A stretch of DNA of 55,357 bases from Planctomycetota bacterium (GTDB lineage Bacteria > Planctomycetota > JAJSAM01 > JAJVHW01). The stretch is from positions 1-55,357 of the forward strand of contig JAJFFG010000014.1 of the NCBI GenBank assembly GCA_021776825.1, read 5' to 3'. The position numbers and the translations under genes were made by a program. Below, piece after piece: positions 26,190 through 34,579 of this stretch. Numbering within the stretch: position 1 is the stretch's first letter; each line of letters starts with the position of its first letter. The notes under the pieces were generated by a model. The model made no database searches and was not told the origin of the DNA. It worked only from the letters and a program-made list of their open reading frames with translations.

Positions 26190-26556
26190 CGGCGCTCGAC
26201 TGCGGCAGGGCTGCCGCCACCCTCGACCCGCCCGTGGAGCACTCGTACCCGGCCGCGATGCGCGAGCACCTGTCGGCCGTGGTCAATCGCTTCGACGACC
26301 GCTTCCCGGCGATTCGGTCCGCGACCGATCTCAGGTCCTATCCCGTAGGGATGTAGGACGACTGCAATGGTTCCCCGATCGCTCGGCGGGAGACCGTACG
26401 GAGACTCGGGAGTCGCCGGTCGCTGAGGCGCCGCGCGCGATCGCGACGGCACAAGGCCAACGCCTGCCGCTCGAGTCGGAGGCAAGGTGGACTCCGAGGG
26501 TCGGCGAGCGCTCCGCTCGCTCCCGCCTGGGGGCGCGAACTACGTCGAACGCCTGA
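26190..26556. other. Region with possible gene remnant
   Basis: On the plus strand a frame from about 26186 to a TAG near 26356 encodes some 55 protein-like residues (D-P-P-V-E-H-S-Y-P, F-D-D-R-F-P-A-I) without a start codon of its own. It may be the tail of a decayed gene. The rest, to 26556, shows nothing recognisable. Confidence 0.35.
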
Positions 26557-27213
26557 TCATCGGAGCCGCCGCGGGAGAAGGGCGGCTGGTAGCTGCCGCA
26601 CGTCGATGACCGCCACACCGTCCGGGAGCGCTCGGAGGAACGAGAGCGGCGACGAGCGGATACCGAACCGGATCGCAGTTGATCGCCACGACAGACTGCG
26701 AGGCTGCGGCACGCGCCACAGTCGCATCCATTGCAGGTAGCTCGTCGGGGCAAACGACTCATCCAGCAGTCGGAGGCGACACATCTGAAGTGCCGCGGTC
26801 GCGACTCTGGGGACGAATTGCACAGCCGGCACGCGATGGCTCCAGCGATACGGACTCGGGCACAGCAGCCTGGCGAGGCGGCGCGACGCGTCTCGGCCTG
26901 GTGGGCGGCCGCAGAGTTTCGTGCTCCAGAGTGCGTATGCACGCAGTCCCGCGAGCGCCGCCGCGTCTGCGGCGAGTGGTGGGCTGCGGCTCCGCGGGGG
27001 TTCGGGCGCGGTCTCGACGAACCTACGCATCACCCGGAGCACGTCGTCCGCGGGCCCCTCCCGCTCGACAAGCGCCGCGCGGCCCGACTCCGTCGTTCGA
27101 ACGGCGGCGGCGCCGAAGAACGTCTGCAGCTCGCGCACAATCTCCTGCCGGAATGGGTGCGAGAACACCTCCAACGACACGTGATGGAGACCGGGACGCT
27201 CAGTCACATCCAC
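26557..27213 (-). CDS. Unknown protein downstream of winged-helix gene
   Basis: A 218-aa product from GTG 27213. It overlaps the end of the 544-aa gene by 10 bp, which suggests co-translation. It is rich in Arg, Ala and Leu with no signal peptide and no motif that I can name. Codon use is compatible with coding. It is judged real mainly from its length and coupling to the upstream gene. Confidence 0.45.
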   Translation of the reverse strand: MDVTERPGLHHVSLEVFSHPFRQEIVRELQTFFGAAAVRTTESGRAALVEREGPADDVLRVMRRFVETAPEPPRSRSPPLAADAAALAGLRAYALWSTKLCGRPPGRDASRRLARLLCPSPYRWSHRVPAVQFVPRVATAALQMCRLRLLDESFAPTSYLQWMRLWRVPQPRSLSWRSTAIRFGIRSSPLSFLRALPDGVAVIDVRQLPAALLPRRLR

Positions 27214-28838
27214 GACGGCGATCCGCTGGCCTCTTCGTGGTTCTCATCGCGGTCCTGCTCGTCCGCGTCGGTGAGGTAGAACGGGACATCGGAGATATCT
27301 ACGCCGGCGAGCGGTCCCATCGGCAAGCACTCGAGGAACTCCTGCGGACGCGGCTCCCCAGGTTCCCGGTCCCATGGCGGAGAGAGACTGCCCATGGCGA
27401 CGCACTTCGCCCAGGAGTGGCAGAAACGCTGCCACCGGTCCGTCGCCCACAACCCCTTCCACGAGGCCACGTTCGGCATCAACGATGCGCGGCCCTTCTG
27501 CCGTGCACGCACGATCTCGCACGCGTACCCAGCGACAGCGGTCAGAACGCAAGCCGGGTCGACGAACTGCTGACTCTTCGGGTTGAACCGCGCCACCAGG
27601 AACTCGACCATCTTGACGACGTTCGCCCCAATGGCGGCGCCGATGAGCCGCTCGGTCCAGATGCCGAACGCCCAGACAGCGGCAGCGAGGTCGCCCGGTG
27701 TCGGAACGAATCGCCCATGAGGAGCCCGGTAGACGCCATCGATGGCGATTCGGTAGAGGCGGTACGGCGTCGGGTCGTCGCCACACTGCTGGACGATCCC
27801 GTCGCGCACCTCCAGGTGCTCGCCGAAGAACTCCTCGATGGCCTCCAGGAGAGGCTGCGCGTCTACGGAGAATCGCGCAGGGCGCTTCGGTTGGGGGCGC
27901 GCCGGGGGTGGGCTGGCACCCCGAATGGGGGCTGCGCCGTTCGAGGGAGGTGTGACCCGGGTAGGGGTCAGGTTGTCCACGCCCGCAGTCTGCCGATCGA
28001 TCTCGATGGAGGCTCCCGGCGCCTCGGGCCTTGGCTCGACGCTGCTTGCTCCATGAGCCAACACGGCCGGCCCACAGTCTCCTCCCGGATCGCAGCGTCG
28101 ATCGGGAGGCCGTCGCATCCCCGGCTCTCCAATGCCCGCCTGTCTGATCACAGGATCGCCGGGCGATGCGGTCAGTGGCATCTGGCCGGAATCCCACCCA
28201 TAGAATCTAAGAACACCCTCTAAGCGCGCGGAATCGTGCGCCCCGAGGGGCAGGTGCGCGGCCCCCGGGGACCCGTGGGTCCCGACGGACCCTGGCGACG
28301 GAGCGCTCCGGCGCTCGTCGTCCACCAAGACACGCCGCCCCGCATTGAGGAGAGCACGGTGCAGTTCTTGGAGGTGCTCGTTCTGCAGGGTGTCAGGAAG
28401 ATGCCGGCCCTTCAGCACCTCCACCACGGCCTTCCGCTCCCAGTCGGCGACCCTCTGGAGGCGTTGAAGTTCGTGACGAAGGCGCGCCAGCACGGAGAGC
28501 CTGGCGACTGCACCGCGATACCGTGACCTCTGTCCGTCTTGCTCCCGGACGAGGACACCGAGGAGCTGCAGCGCGTCGGTGCAGCGACCGATTGTCTTCG
28601 GGCCGAGGGGGATGCTGGGAAGGTCGCCCCGTCCGGTCGACAGATCGACGAGCGACACGGAGGGCGTCCAGCCCGCGGCGCTGCTCCACGCCGCGACAGC
28701 CATCGTCACGGCGATGAGGTCCGACGACGGCAACCACGCGGCGAGTGCGATCGTCTCCGCGTACGGATCAGGCGAACCATCCGGCGAACTCGGTACTGAG
28801 TCGCGGGGGAGACGTAGAATTCTGCTGGCGGGCACCAA
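27204..28838 (-). CDS. Unknown 544-aa protein with winged-helix-like N-terminus
   Basis: The GTG at 28838 follows a strong aaggagg with an 8-nt spacer, which supports this as a real gene. Residues about 60-130 resemble a winged helix (P-S-I-P-L-G-P-K-T-I-G-R-C-T-D-A-L, then a basic wing). A low-complexity Pro/Arg linker (about 240-320) leads to a helical C-terminal domain. The layout, DNA-binding N-terminus plus linker plus helical domain, is like plasmid or phage replication initiators (RepA/DnaD type). I cannot confirm that. It lies between the BREX cargo and the integration module. Confidence 0.5.
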   Translation of the reverse strand: MVPASRILRLPRDSVPSSPDGSPDPYAETIALAAWLPSSDLIAVTMAVAAWSSAAGWTPSVSLVDLSTGRGDLPSIPLGPKTIGRCTDALQLLGVLVREQDGQRSRYRGAVARLSVLARLRHELQRLQRVADWERKAVVEVLKGRHLPDTLQNEHLQELHRALLNAGRRVLVDDERRSAPSPGSVGTHGSPGAAHLPLGAHDSARLEGVLRFYGWDSGQMPLTASPGDPVIRQAGIGEPGMRRPPDRRCDPGGDCGPAVLAHGASSVEPRPEAPGASIEIDRQTAGVDNLTPTRVTPPSNGAAPIRGASPPPARPQPKRPARFSVDAQPLLEAIEEFFGEHLEVRDGIVQQCGDDPTPYRLYRIAIDGVYRAPHGRFVPTPGDLAAAVWAFGIWTERLIGAAIGANVVKMVEFLVARFNPKSQQFVDPACVLTAVAGYACEIVRARQKGRASLMPNVASWKGLWATDRWQRFCHSWAKCVAMGSLSPPWDREPGEPRPQEFLECLPMGPLAGVDISDVPFYLTDADEQDRDENHEEASGSPSWM

Positions 28839-28963
28839 GGCGACCTCCTTGGGGTTCTGCGAGGGCCGGGGCGTGGCGCGCCTCGGCTCTCACTCTGTTG
28901 ATTTCGAACTACCGGACGGGTAACCGTTCGGGCGCATTGCGCTGTGCGCGGTGAGTCAGCTGC

Positions 28964-29293
28964 TCACGTCCCTTCACCTTGTGACGGCGCCGTCGCACAA
29001 CGCGACGTGGAAGCGTCTGCTCTGCCGCCCCGCGTCACCGCGGCGCGCGCCCCGTTCGAGCTGTCGCGCCGGAGCGCCGCGACGAAGTCCTCCCGAAACA
29101 CGGCGAGGCGTCGACCGATCCGGACTACGCGTCCGTACTGGCCCCGGGACATCGCCTTCGCAGCGCTTCGCGTCTTGATCCGGAGGATCGTGGAGACGTC
29201 CTGCGGGAACAGCAGACGTGGCCAGCAGACGCGAAGCGTGTCTTGCTGGAGGCGGCGGAGCTCGTCGTCGAGTAGGCGGTCGGAGTCGTCCAT
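28964..29293 (-). CDS. Excisionase-like HTH protein (minus strand)
   Basis: A 109-aa protein. Residues about 28-72 form a MerR-like/HTH_17 fold as in excisionases: F-P-Q-D-V-S-T-I-L, then S-A-A-K-A-M-S-R-G, then V-V-R-I-G-R-R-L-A-V-F-R-E-D-F. Excisionases bind att arms and direct the recombinase. Its start codon lies inside one arm of a 153-bp palindrome shared with the divergent HTH gene. The C-terminal 35 residues are low complexity. Confidence 0.65.
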   Translation of the reverse strand: MDDSDRLLDDELRRLQQDTLRVCWPRLLFPQDVSTILRIKTRSAAKAMSRGQYGRVVRIGRRLAVFREDFVAALRRDSSNGARAAVTRGGRADASTSRCATAPSQGEGT

Positions 29294-29443
29294 ACCCCGT
29301 ACGCCATCGGGAGGCGCGAGAACTCAACCACAGCCGCGGAGATTCTCAGGAAATCGCGCGCGTAGGCTCGAGCCGCCACTGGCGGGTGAGATTTCTTCCG
29401 ATCTGGTTGAGTTCTCGACGCTCTCGATGGCGTACGGAGTATG
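29291..29443. promoter_or_regulatory. 153-bp palindromic divergent control region
   Basis: Arms 29291-29330 and 29404-29443 are inverted copies matching at 35 of 40 positions. Each arm ends at the start codon of one divergent HTH gene. Each contains an in-frame mini-ORF start encoding M-A-Y-G-V; on the plus side it is closed by a TGA that overlaps the ATG. This looks like a symmetric operator/leader for both genes, possibly also a recombination-directionality binding site. Confidence 0.75.
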
Positions 29444-29713
29444 AGCCAAGATGTACGAGACGACGCGGTCGCCGACGGCGCCAACCAGTTCGGCAAGCAG
29501 GCCCGTGTCAACGAGGCATTGCTCCTCGACGCGGCCGCAGCCGCCGCCTGCCTCGGGATGGCACGCAGCACGTTCCTGGGCAACGACACGCGTGGCTTGG
29601 TGCCGCAGGCAGTGCGAATAGGCCGCCTGCGACGCTGGTCTCGAAGCGAACTCCAGCAGTGGGTAGACGCACGGTGCCCACCGCGGCAACGCTGGGAAGC
29701 GCTGCGCGCATGA
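29441..29713 (+). CDS. AlpA/excisionase-like HTH protein (plus strand)
   Basis: A 90-aa protein. Residues about 26-75 match the HTH_17/AlpA fold: L-L-L-D-A-A-A-A-A-A-C-L-G, R-S-T-F-L, then V-R-I-G-R-L-R-R-W-S-R-S-E-L. Its stop overlaps the first recombinase start (ATGA), so it is co-expressed with an integrase, as expected for a directionality factor or regulator. It is related in layout, but not obviously in sequence, to the divergent HTH gene. Confidence 0.75.
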   Translation: MSQDVRDDAVADGANQFGKQARVNEALLLDAAAAAACLGMARSTFLGNDTRGLVPQAVRIGRLRRWSRSELQQWVDARCPPRQRWEALRA

Positions 29714-30963
29714 GCGTCTACCAGAAGCGCTACACGGGTCGCGACGGTCGGACGTGTCGCACCAGAATGTGGTACGCGGAGGTGCGAGATCACCTGGATC
29801 GCGTGCAGGTCGTATCTGGCTTCCGCGACCGTGCGGCCACGCGCGAGTTGGAGCGCCGTCTCCGGACTCTCGCCGCGCTGCGCGCGACAGCAGCACCTCC
29901 CGATGCGCGCACACGGGCCTGGATGGAGTCCCTTGGTCCGCGGCTCAGGGCGCGACTCACGCGGGCGGATCTGATCGCTGGGCCAACCCTGGAGGCCCTC
30001 CGACCGCTTGACGAGCATGTGGCGGCATGGGAGGCGTGCCTTCGAAATCGACGACGCTCAGAGCGCCATATCCGAGAACTCGTGCGGAAGGCTCGTCTCG
30101 TGCTGCGGGAGTCATCGGCCACCCGCTGGAGCGAGATTGATGCGGATCGCGTCGAGGCGTTCCTGCGGAGGCGCCGTGAGACCCATGGCATCGGCGCCCG
30201 AACGAGCAACTCCTACCTGCACGCCGCTCGGCAGTTCTGCCGGTGGTGCGTGACACACGGTTGGGCCGCCGCCGATCCGCTCAGGCGGATCCAGGAGGCG
30301 GACGTCAAGCGCGACCGACGCAGGGTGCGGCGGGCGCTCGACGTCGGGGAACTCGCCCGACTACTTATCGCGACCAGCCGTGGCGCCGTCGCAGGGGGCA
30401 TGAGTGGAAGCGAGCGAGCGCTGCTGTACACGCTCGTGACGGAGACGGGACTGCGCCGCAGCGAGGTCGTTCAACTTCGGGTCGCAGACGTTAGCTCGGA
30501 CGCACAAGGGCACCCGGCGCTGCGTGCCCGCTTCGAGACGTCGAAGAACAGCGCGGAGAAGCTCATGCCGCTTCGCAAGGAGACAGCCGCGCGGCTCACG
30601 AGTCTTGTCCGTGGTCGCCCGCCGTGGAGTCGCGCGTTCTCGATGCCGACGTGGTGGAGAGCCGCCGAGACTCTCCGCATCGACCTCGCTGCGGCCGACA
30701 TCCCCTACGTGGACGCAGCGGGACGCGTCCACGACTTCCACGCACTGCGCGTCACGTTCGGGTCGAACCTGGCACGCGCAGGGCTGCCGCTTCAGGTCGC
30801 GCAGAAGCTCATGCGTCACAGCACTCCGACGCTGACGTCGAACGTCTACACGGTCCTGACCGTCGATGACGAGCGCCGCGCGGTCGAGTCGCTCCCCTCG
30901 TTCCCGGTCCCGGACGCCGTCCCCGACAGCGAGTACCGTCGGATTGCAGTCCACCTCACCTGA
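29710..30963 (+). CDS. Tyrosine recombinase/integrase 1
   Basis: A 417-aa phage-type integrase. An N-terminal arm-binding-like region (1-100) is followed by a SAM-like core-binding domain (about 100-190). The catalytic domain shows R249 (T-E-T-G-L-R), K279, H344-x-x-R347 (H-A-L-R), H370 (M-R-H-S-T) and nucleophile Y380 (N-V-Y-T-V-L). All catalytic residues are present. Coupled to the upstream HTH gene by a 4-bp overlap and followed 64 bp later by a paralogous recombinase. Confidence 0.9.
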   Translation: MSVYQKRYTGRDGRTCRTRMWYAEVRDHLDRVQVVSGFRDRAATRELERRLRTLAALRATAAPPDARTRAWMESLGPRLRARLTRADLIAGPTLEALRPLDEHVAAWEACLRNRRRSERHIRELVRKARLVLRESSATRWSEIDADRVEAFLRRRRETHGIGARTSNSYLHAARQFCRWCVTHGWAAADPLRRIQEADVKRDRRRVRRALDVGELARLLIATSRGAVAGGMSGSERALLYTLVTETGLRRSEVVQLRVADVSSDAQGHPALRARFETSKNSAEKLMPLRKETAARLTSLVRGRPPWSRAFSMPTWWRAAETLRIDLAAADIPYVDAAGRVHDFHALRVTFGSNLARAGLPLQVAQKLMRHSTPTLTSNVYTVLTVDDERRAVESLPSFPVPDAVPDSEYRRIAVHLT

Positions 30964-31027
30964 CTTCTGGATCGCCCTGCGTCGGATCGCCACGATGACC
31001 GTCGGACCGCAGCGAGGGACGTCGTCG

Positions 31028-32662
31028 ATGAGCATCTTCCGCAAGTCGTACAAGGACCGCTCAGGTCAGAGCCGCCGGACGAAGACGTTCTACGTCGAGT
31101 TCCGGGACCATCGCGGCGACGCGCACGTCGTCTCCGGATTCCGGGACAAGGACGCGACGCTGACGCTCGAGCGCAAGCTCGAACGCCTCGCAGCATTTCG
31201 CGCCTCGGGCGGCGCTCCGGATGTGCGGCTGCGCCGGTGGATCGAGTCGCTCGCACCCGCGCTGCGCGCGCGGTTGGCGGCGCTCGATCTGATCACAGCG
31301 CGTCAGGTCGCCGCCCTGCGCCCGCTCGACGAGTTGATTGACGAGTGGGCGGGTCACCTCCGGGCGAAGGGGACCACCGAAGATCACGTGAAGCTCGTGC
31401 GGTCACGCGCCGCGCGAGTGCTCGCGGGCACTGGCGCCACGTTCTGGAACGAACTCAACAGTGGACGCGTCGAGCAGTACCTGCGTGGGGAGCGAGAGCG
31501 CGCGGGCGGCATCAGCGCGCGGACCAGCAACTTCTACCTGCAGGCCACGCGGCAGTTCTGTCGGTGGGCGGTACGCAGAGGTCTCGCGACAGAGGACCCG
31601 CTGCGCATCCTCGAGCCGCTTGACGCGGAGCGCGATCGACGGCGGAGGCGCAGGGCTCTCACGGTTCCGGAGTTGGCGAGGCTCCTGAGCGCGACGGCGG
31701 CCGCACCGATGCGAGACCGACTCTCTGGGCCGGAGAGATCGCTGATCTACCGAATCGCAGCGGAGACCGGCCTGCGTCGCGGGGAGCTCATCTGCCTGCG
31801 CGTGGACGACTGTGACCTTCGTGATCTCGATCGCGGTTCTGTGACCGTGCGCGCGGCGAATGCGAAGAACCGCCGTGACGCGACGCTCCCGCTCCGAAGG
31901 GACACTGCCGCCGAATTGGTCGGACACCTGAACGGGCGACTCTCCTCCGGTCGCGTGTTCTCCATGTCGAAGTCGTGGAGGGCTGCAGAGGCGCTTCGGG
32001 CGGATCTCAACACGGCGGAGATCCCGGTCGAGGACAGCGCTGGGCTGGTGGTGGACTTCCACGCGCTGAGGACGACGTTCGGAACGAACCTGGCACGATC
32101 CGGCGTCGCACTCCAGGTCGCGCAGAAGCTGATGCGTCACTCGACGCCGCTCCTCACGGCGAACACGTACACCGTGCTCGGACGCGATGACGAACGACGC
32201 GCCATTCAGGCGCTGCCCGCGATGGTCACGGCATCGGCCAACCGCGCCCAGGCGACGGGCACCGACAGCGGGTCCGCGAAACCGGTGCCCGACTTGCAGG
32301 CAGACTTGCAGGGCGAATCCGGACGGGAGCCCAGCACGAGCCGGACAGAGCGGGCGTCGGGAGAGGGTGTCCGCGGGACGCCGGACGGGCTTGAAAGCCA
32401 GCAGAACGCTGGCTCTCAGGCTCGTTGGCGGGAGCACATTGGAATCGAACCAACCCATCGGGGATCGCCCGACGCACCGGTTTTGAAGACCGGGGGGCCC
32501 ACCAGGTACCCAGCTGCTCCCGCTGTGAGAGGGGCGCAGCATGACCGCCCACACCCGGCGCGTCAACTCGCGATCGCGCGTCGCGAGATCCTGGGCGGAA
32601 GTGGGGGTGCGTCCGCTCGCGCGAGCGTTGACATCATGCGCGGGATCCGTACCGTGAGGTGA
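31028..32662 (+). CDS. Tyrosine recombinase/integrase 2, reads into tRNA-Sec
   Basis: From ATG 31028 the open frame is 544 aa. Residues 1-402 are paralogous to integrase 1 throughout, with R250, K280, H345-x-x-R348, H371 and Y381. Residues after about 402 are low complexity. Residues about 467-498 are the antisense translation of the tRNA-Sec gene (G-I-E-P-T-H-R, V-L-K-T-G-G), and the frame then continues in chromosomal DNA. The natural C-terminus probably differs in the excised form, where other DNA lies past the attachment site. Position next to the tRNA makes this the likely enzyme for selC integration. Confidence 0.88.
   Translation: MSIFRKSYKDRSGQSRRTKTFYVEFRDHRGDAHVVSGFRDKDATLTLERKLERLAAFRASGGAPDVRLRRWIESLAPALRARLAALDLITARQVAALRPLDELIDEWAGHLRAKGTTEDHVKLVRSRAARVLAGTGATFWNELNSGRVEQYLRGERERAGGISARTSNFYLQATRQFCRWAVRRGLATEDPLRILEPLDAERDRRRRRRALTVPELARLLSATAAAPMRDRLSGPERSLIYRIAAETGLRRGELICLRVDDCDLRDLDRGSVTVRAANAKNRRDATLPLRRDTAAELVGHLNGRLSSGRVFSMSKSWRAAEALRADLNTAEIPVEDSAGLVVDFHALRTTFGTNLARSGVALQVAQKLMRHSTPLLTANTYTVLGRDDERRAIQALPAMVTASANRAQATGTDSGSAKPVPDLQADLQGESGREPSTSRTERASGEGVRGTPDGLESQQNAGSQARWREHIGIEPTHRGSPDAPVLKTGGPTRYPAAPAVRGAQHDRPHPARQLAIARREILGGSGGASARASVDIMRGIRTVR
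32426..32521 (-). tRNA. selC: tRNA-Sec (anticodon TCA)
   Basis: On the minus strand the 96-nt gene has a 5' GGGAGCA pairing with TGCTCCC near the 3' end, then G and an encoded CCA. The anticodon arm CCGGT-CTTCAAA-ACCGG gives anticodon TCA. A long variable arm (CGTCGGG/CCCGATG) follows, then the T arm TTGG-TTCGATT-CCAA. The long extra arm and TCA anticodon are diagnostic of selenocysteine tRNA. The host therefore decodes UGA as Sec, although no selenoprotein gene is seen here. The 3' end faces the integrase, as in selC-integrated islands. Confidence 0.93.
32538..32566 (-). promoter_or_regulatory. Putative tRNA-Sec promoter
   Basis: On the minus strand TTGACG (32561-32566) and CATGCT (32538-32543) are separated by 17 bp, placed 16 bp before the tRNA 5' end. 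The -35 is good and the -10 is weak. It lies on the chromosomal side, so the insertion would not disturb tRNA expression. Confidence 0.5.
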
Positions 32663-32707
32663 CCTCCAGCTCGGCGTCACACCTGAGCTGCGGATGGGAA
32701 GGAAGGG

Positions 32708-32739
32708 GCGCGCGGACCGGCATCGGACCGCGCGCTTTT
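32708..32739 (+). terminator. Rho-independent terminator-like hairpin
   Basis: GCGCGCGG-A-CCG pairs with CGG-A-CCGCGCGC across a GCAT loop, with one A-A mismatch, followed by TTTTC. It is oriented to stop plus-strand transcription from the integrase side before the ligase gene. Confidence 0.65.
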
Positions 32740-32877
32740 CTCGTTCGCGGAGACCGCAATCACCCCGGGTAGGATCGCTCGCCGGAGCCTGGCGCGAGGC
32801 TCCAGAACTCGCCGTGCCCTCGTGTAGAGTGTCCGCCCGCCGTCGGTGACGGTGGTCGCATCGCGGAGACCGAGAGC
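32740..32877. other. Leader region of the CoA ligase
   Basis: No gene is seen. The stretch between the terminator and the ligase start must contain the ligase promoter. TAGAGT near 32824 is a possible -10 without a clear -35. Confidence 0.4.
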
Positions 32878-34428
32878 ATGAACGCCGACGACCTACCCCT
32901 CCTCTACAACTGCGTCGACATCCTCGAGCGCAACCTGGCCGAGCGCGCCGACAAGACGGCGCTGCTGAGCCTCGAACGCGAGATGACGTTCGGCGAGGTC
33001 TCCGCCGAGGCCAACCGGTGCGGCAACGCCCTGCGCGCCCTCGGCGTGCGGCCTGGCGAGTACGTCGGTCTGCTCTCGCTCGATTGCGCCGAGTGGGTCA
33101 CGACGTTCTTCGGCATCGTGAAGATCGGCGCGGCGGCGATCGGCATGAACACCATGTCGAAGCCGTATGACGTCGAGTACATCGCGAACGACGCACGACC
33201 GCGCGTCGTTGTCGTGCACGAGGCGCTGTTGGCCTCGCTCGACGCCATCCGCGAGAACTGCCCATCGATCGAGCACGTCGTCGTCATCGGCACGCCGCAG
33301 CGCGACGGCGACCTCGCCTACGCCTCGTGGATCGCGGACTCCCCCTCCACGTGCGAGGGCGTCGCGACGCACCGCGAGGACATCTGCTCGCTCAACTACT
33401 CGAGCGGCACCACGGGCCAGCCCAAGGGCATCCCGCACGCGCACAAGGACTACCCGCTGACGGCCCAGCTCTGGGGCGTCAACGTGCTCGGACTGACGGA
33501 CGCCGATCGGACGTTCGCCGGCGCCAAGCTGTTCTTCACCTTCGGGCTCGGCGGCAACCTCATCTTCCCGTGGTACGTGGGCGCCAGCGTCGTGCTGCTC
33601 GCCGGCTCTCCCCGCGTCGCCACTGACGTGCTGGGGCTGATCGACCGCTTCAAGCCGACGGTGCTCTACAACGCCCCCACGGGCTACGCGATGGCGATGG
33701 CCGTGCCGGACTTCGACACGACCTACGACCTGTCGTCGCTGCGTGTCTGTGTGTCCGCCGGCGAGGCGCTCCCCGCGCCGATCTGGGAGGCGTGGAAGGC
33801 GCGCACCGGCCTGACGATCGTGGACGGCATCGGCTCAACCGAGATCTTCCACATCTTCCTCTCCAACCGTCCCGAGGACTGCCGTCCAGGTTCGAGTGGC
33901 AAGCCGTTCGACGGCTACGAGCTGCGGCTGGTCGACGACGACGGCGTTGAGGTTCCGCGGGGCGAGGTGGGCAACCTGCTTGTCAGGGGCGAGACCGCCG
34001 CGCTCGGGTACTTGCATCAGTACCAGCGCAGTCGAGAGACCTTCCTGGGGGAGTGGGTGTTCACGGGCGACAAGTACACCGTCGACGAGGATGGCTACTA
34101 CTGGCACGCGGGCCGCAGCGACGACATGCTCAAGGTCGGCGGCATCTGGACAAGTCCCGTCGAGGTCGAGAGCGCGCTCATCTCCCACGAGGCCGTGCTC
34201 GAATGCGCCGTGATCGGCGAGCGCGACGCGTCCGACCTGGTCAAGCCGAAGGCGTTCGTGACTCTGCAGGCCGGGTTCACCGGCAGCGACGAACTGAGCG
34301 CGACGCTGATCAGCCACTGTGTGGACAAGCTCGCCACGTACAAGCGTCCCCGGTGGATCGAGTTCGTGGACGAACTCCCGAAGACCGCGACCGGCAAGAT
34401 CCAGCGCTTCAAGCTGCGCCTGGTGTAG
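32878..34428 (+). CDS. Benzoate-CoA ligase family, probable 2-aminobenzoate-CoA ligase
   Basis: A 516-aa adenylate-forming enzyme. The phosphate-binding loop Y-S-S-G-T-T-G-Q-P-K-G is at residues 174-184, the Y-x-x-T-E-type segment is I-G-S-T-E near 320, and the catalytic Lys is in T-A-T-G-K-I-Q near 507. The overall sequence is of the benzoate-CoA ligase family. It lies convergent with genes for kynurenine formamidase and kynureninase, whose product is anthranilate. CoA activation of anthranilate would follow directly in aerobic 2-aminobenzoate degradation. Aryl-CoA ligase is well supported; the anthranilate preference is inferred from context. Confidence 0.85.
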   Translation: MNADDLPLLYNCVDILERNLAERADKTALLSLEREMTFGEVSAEANRCGNALRALGVRPGEYVGLLSLDCAEWVTTFFGIVKIGAAAIGMNTMSKPYDVEYIANDARPRVVVVHEALLASLDAIRENCPSIEHVVVIGTPQRDGDLAYASWIADSPSTCEGVATHREDICSLNYSSGTTGQPKGIPHAHKDYPLTAQLWGVNVLGLTDADRTFAGAKLFFTFGLGGNLIFPWYVGASVVLLAGSPRVATDVLGLIDRFKPTVLYNAPTGYAMAMAVPDFDTTYDLSSLRVCVSAGEALPAPIWEAWKARTGLTIVDGIGSTEIFHIFLSNRPEDCRPGSSGKPFDGYELRLVDDDGVEVPRGEVGNLLVRGETAALGYLHQYQRSRETFLGEWVFTGDKYTVDEDGYYWHAGRSDDMLKVGGIWTSPVEVESALISHEAVLECAVIGERDASDLVKPKAFVTLQAGFTGSDELSATLISHCVDKLATYKRPRWIEFVDELPKTATGKIQRFKLRLV

Positions 34429-34505
34429 CGGACGTTCGCTGACTCGGCGGGGTGGATCAGGAGATCCACCCGTACGGCGCGAACCCGGACTCTCCAGGAG
34501 GACTC

Positions 34506-34543
34506 TCACGCCGGAGCGGTCCGGAGCGCCGCTCTCCGCGTGA
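34506..34543. terminator. Bidirectional terminator-like inverted repeat
   Basis: TCACGCCGGAGCGG pairs with CCGCTCTCCGCGTGA with one bulge, between the convergent ligase and formamidase genes. No T-tract is present. Confidence 0.45.
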
Positions 34544-34579
34544 ACCGGCCGGGCTGGGGACCCGGAGAGCGAGTGCCCT

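Noticed and set aside
29125..30018. A 297-residue minus-strand frame opposite integrase 1
   Set aside because: It overlaps the integrase, both HTH genes and the palindrome, and lacks any recognisable domain.
32290..32662. C-terminal extension of integrase 2 as a functional domain
   Set aside because: It is low complexity, and part of it is the antisense translation of a tRNA. It is better explained by the attachment site location, though reported as a finding.
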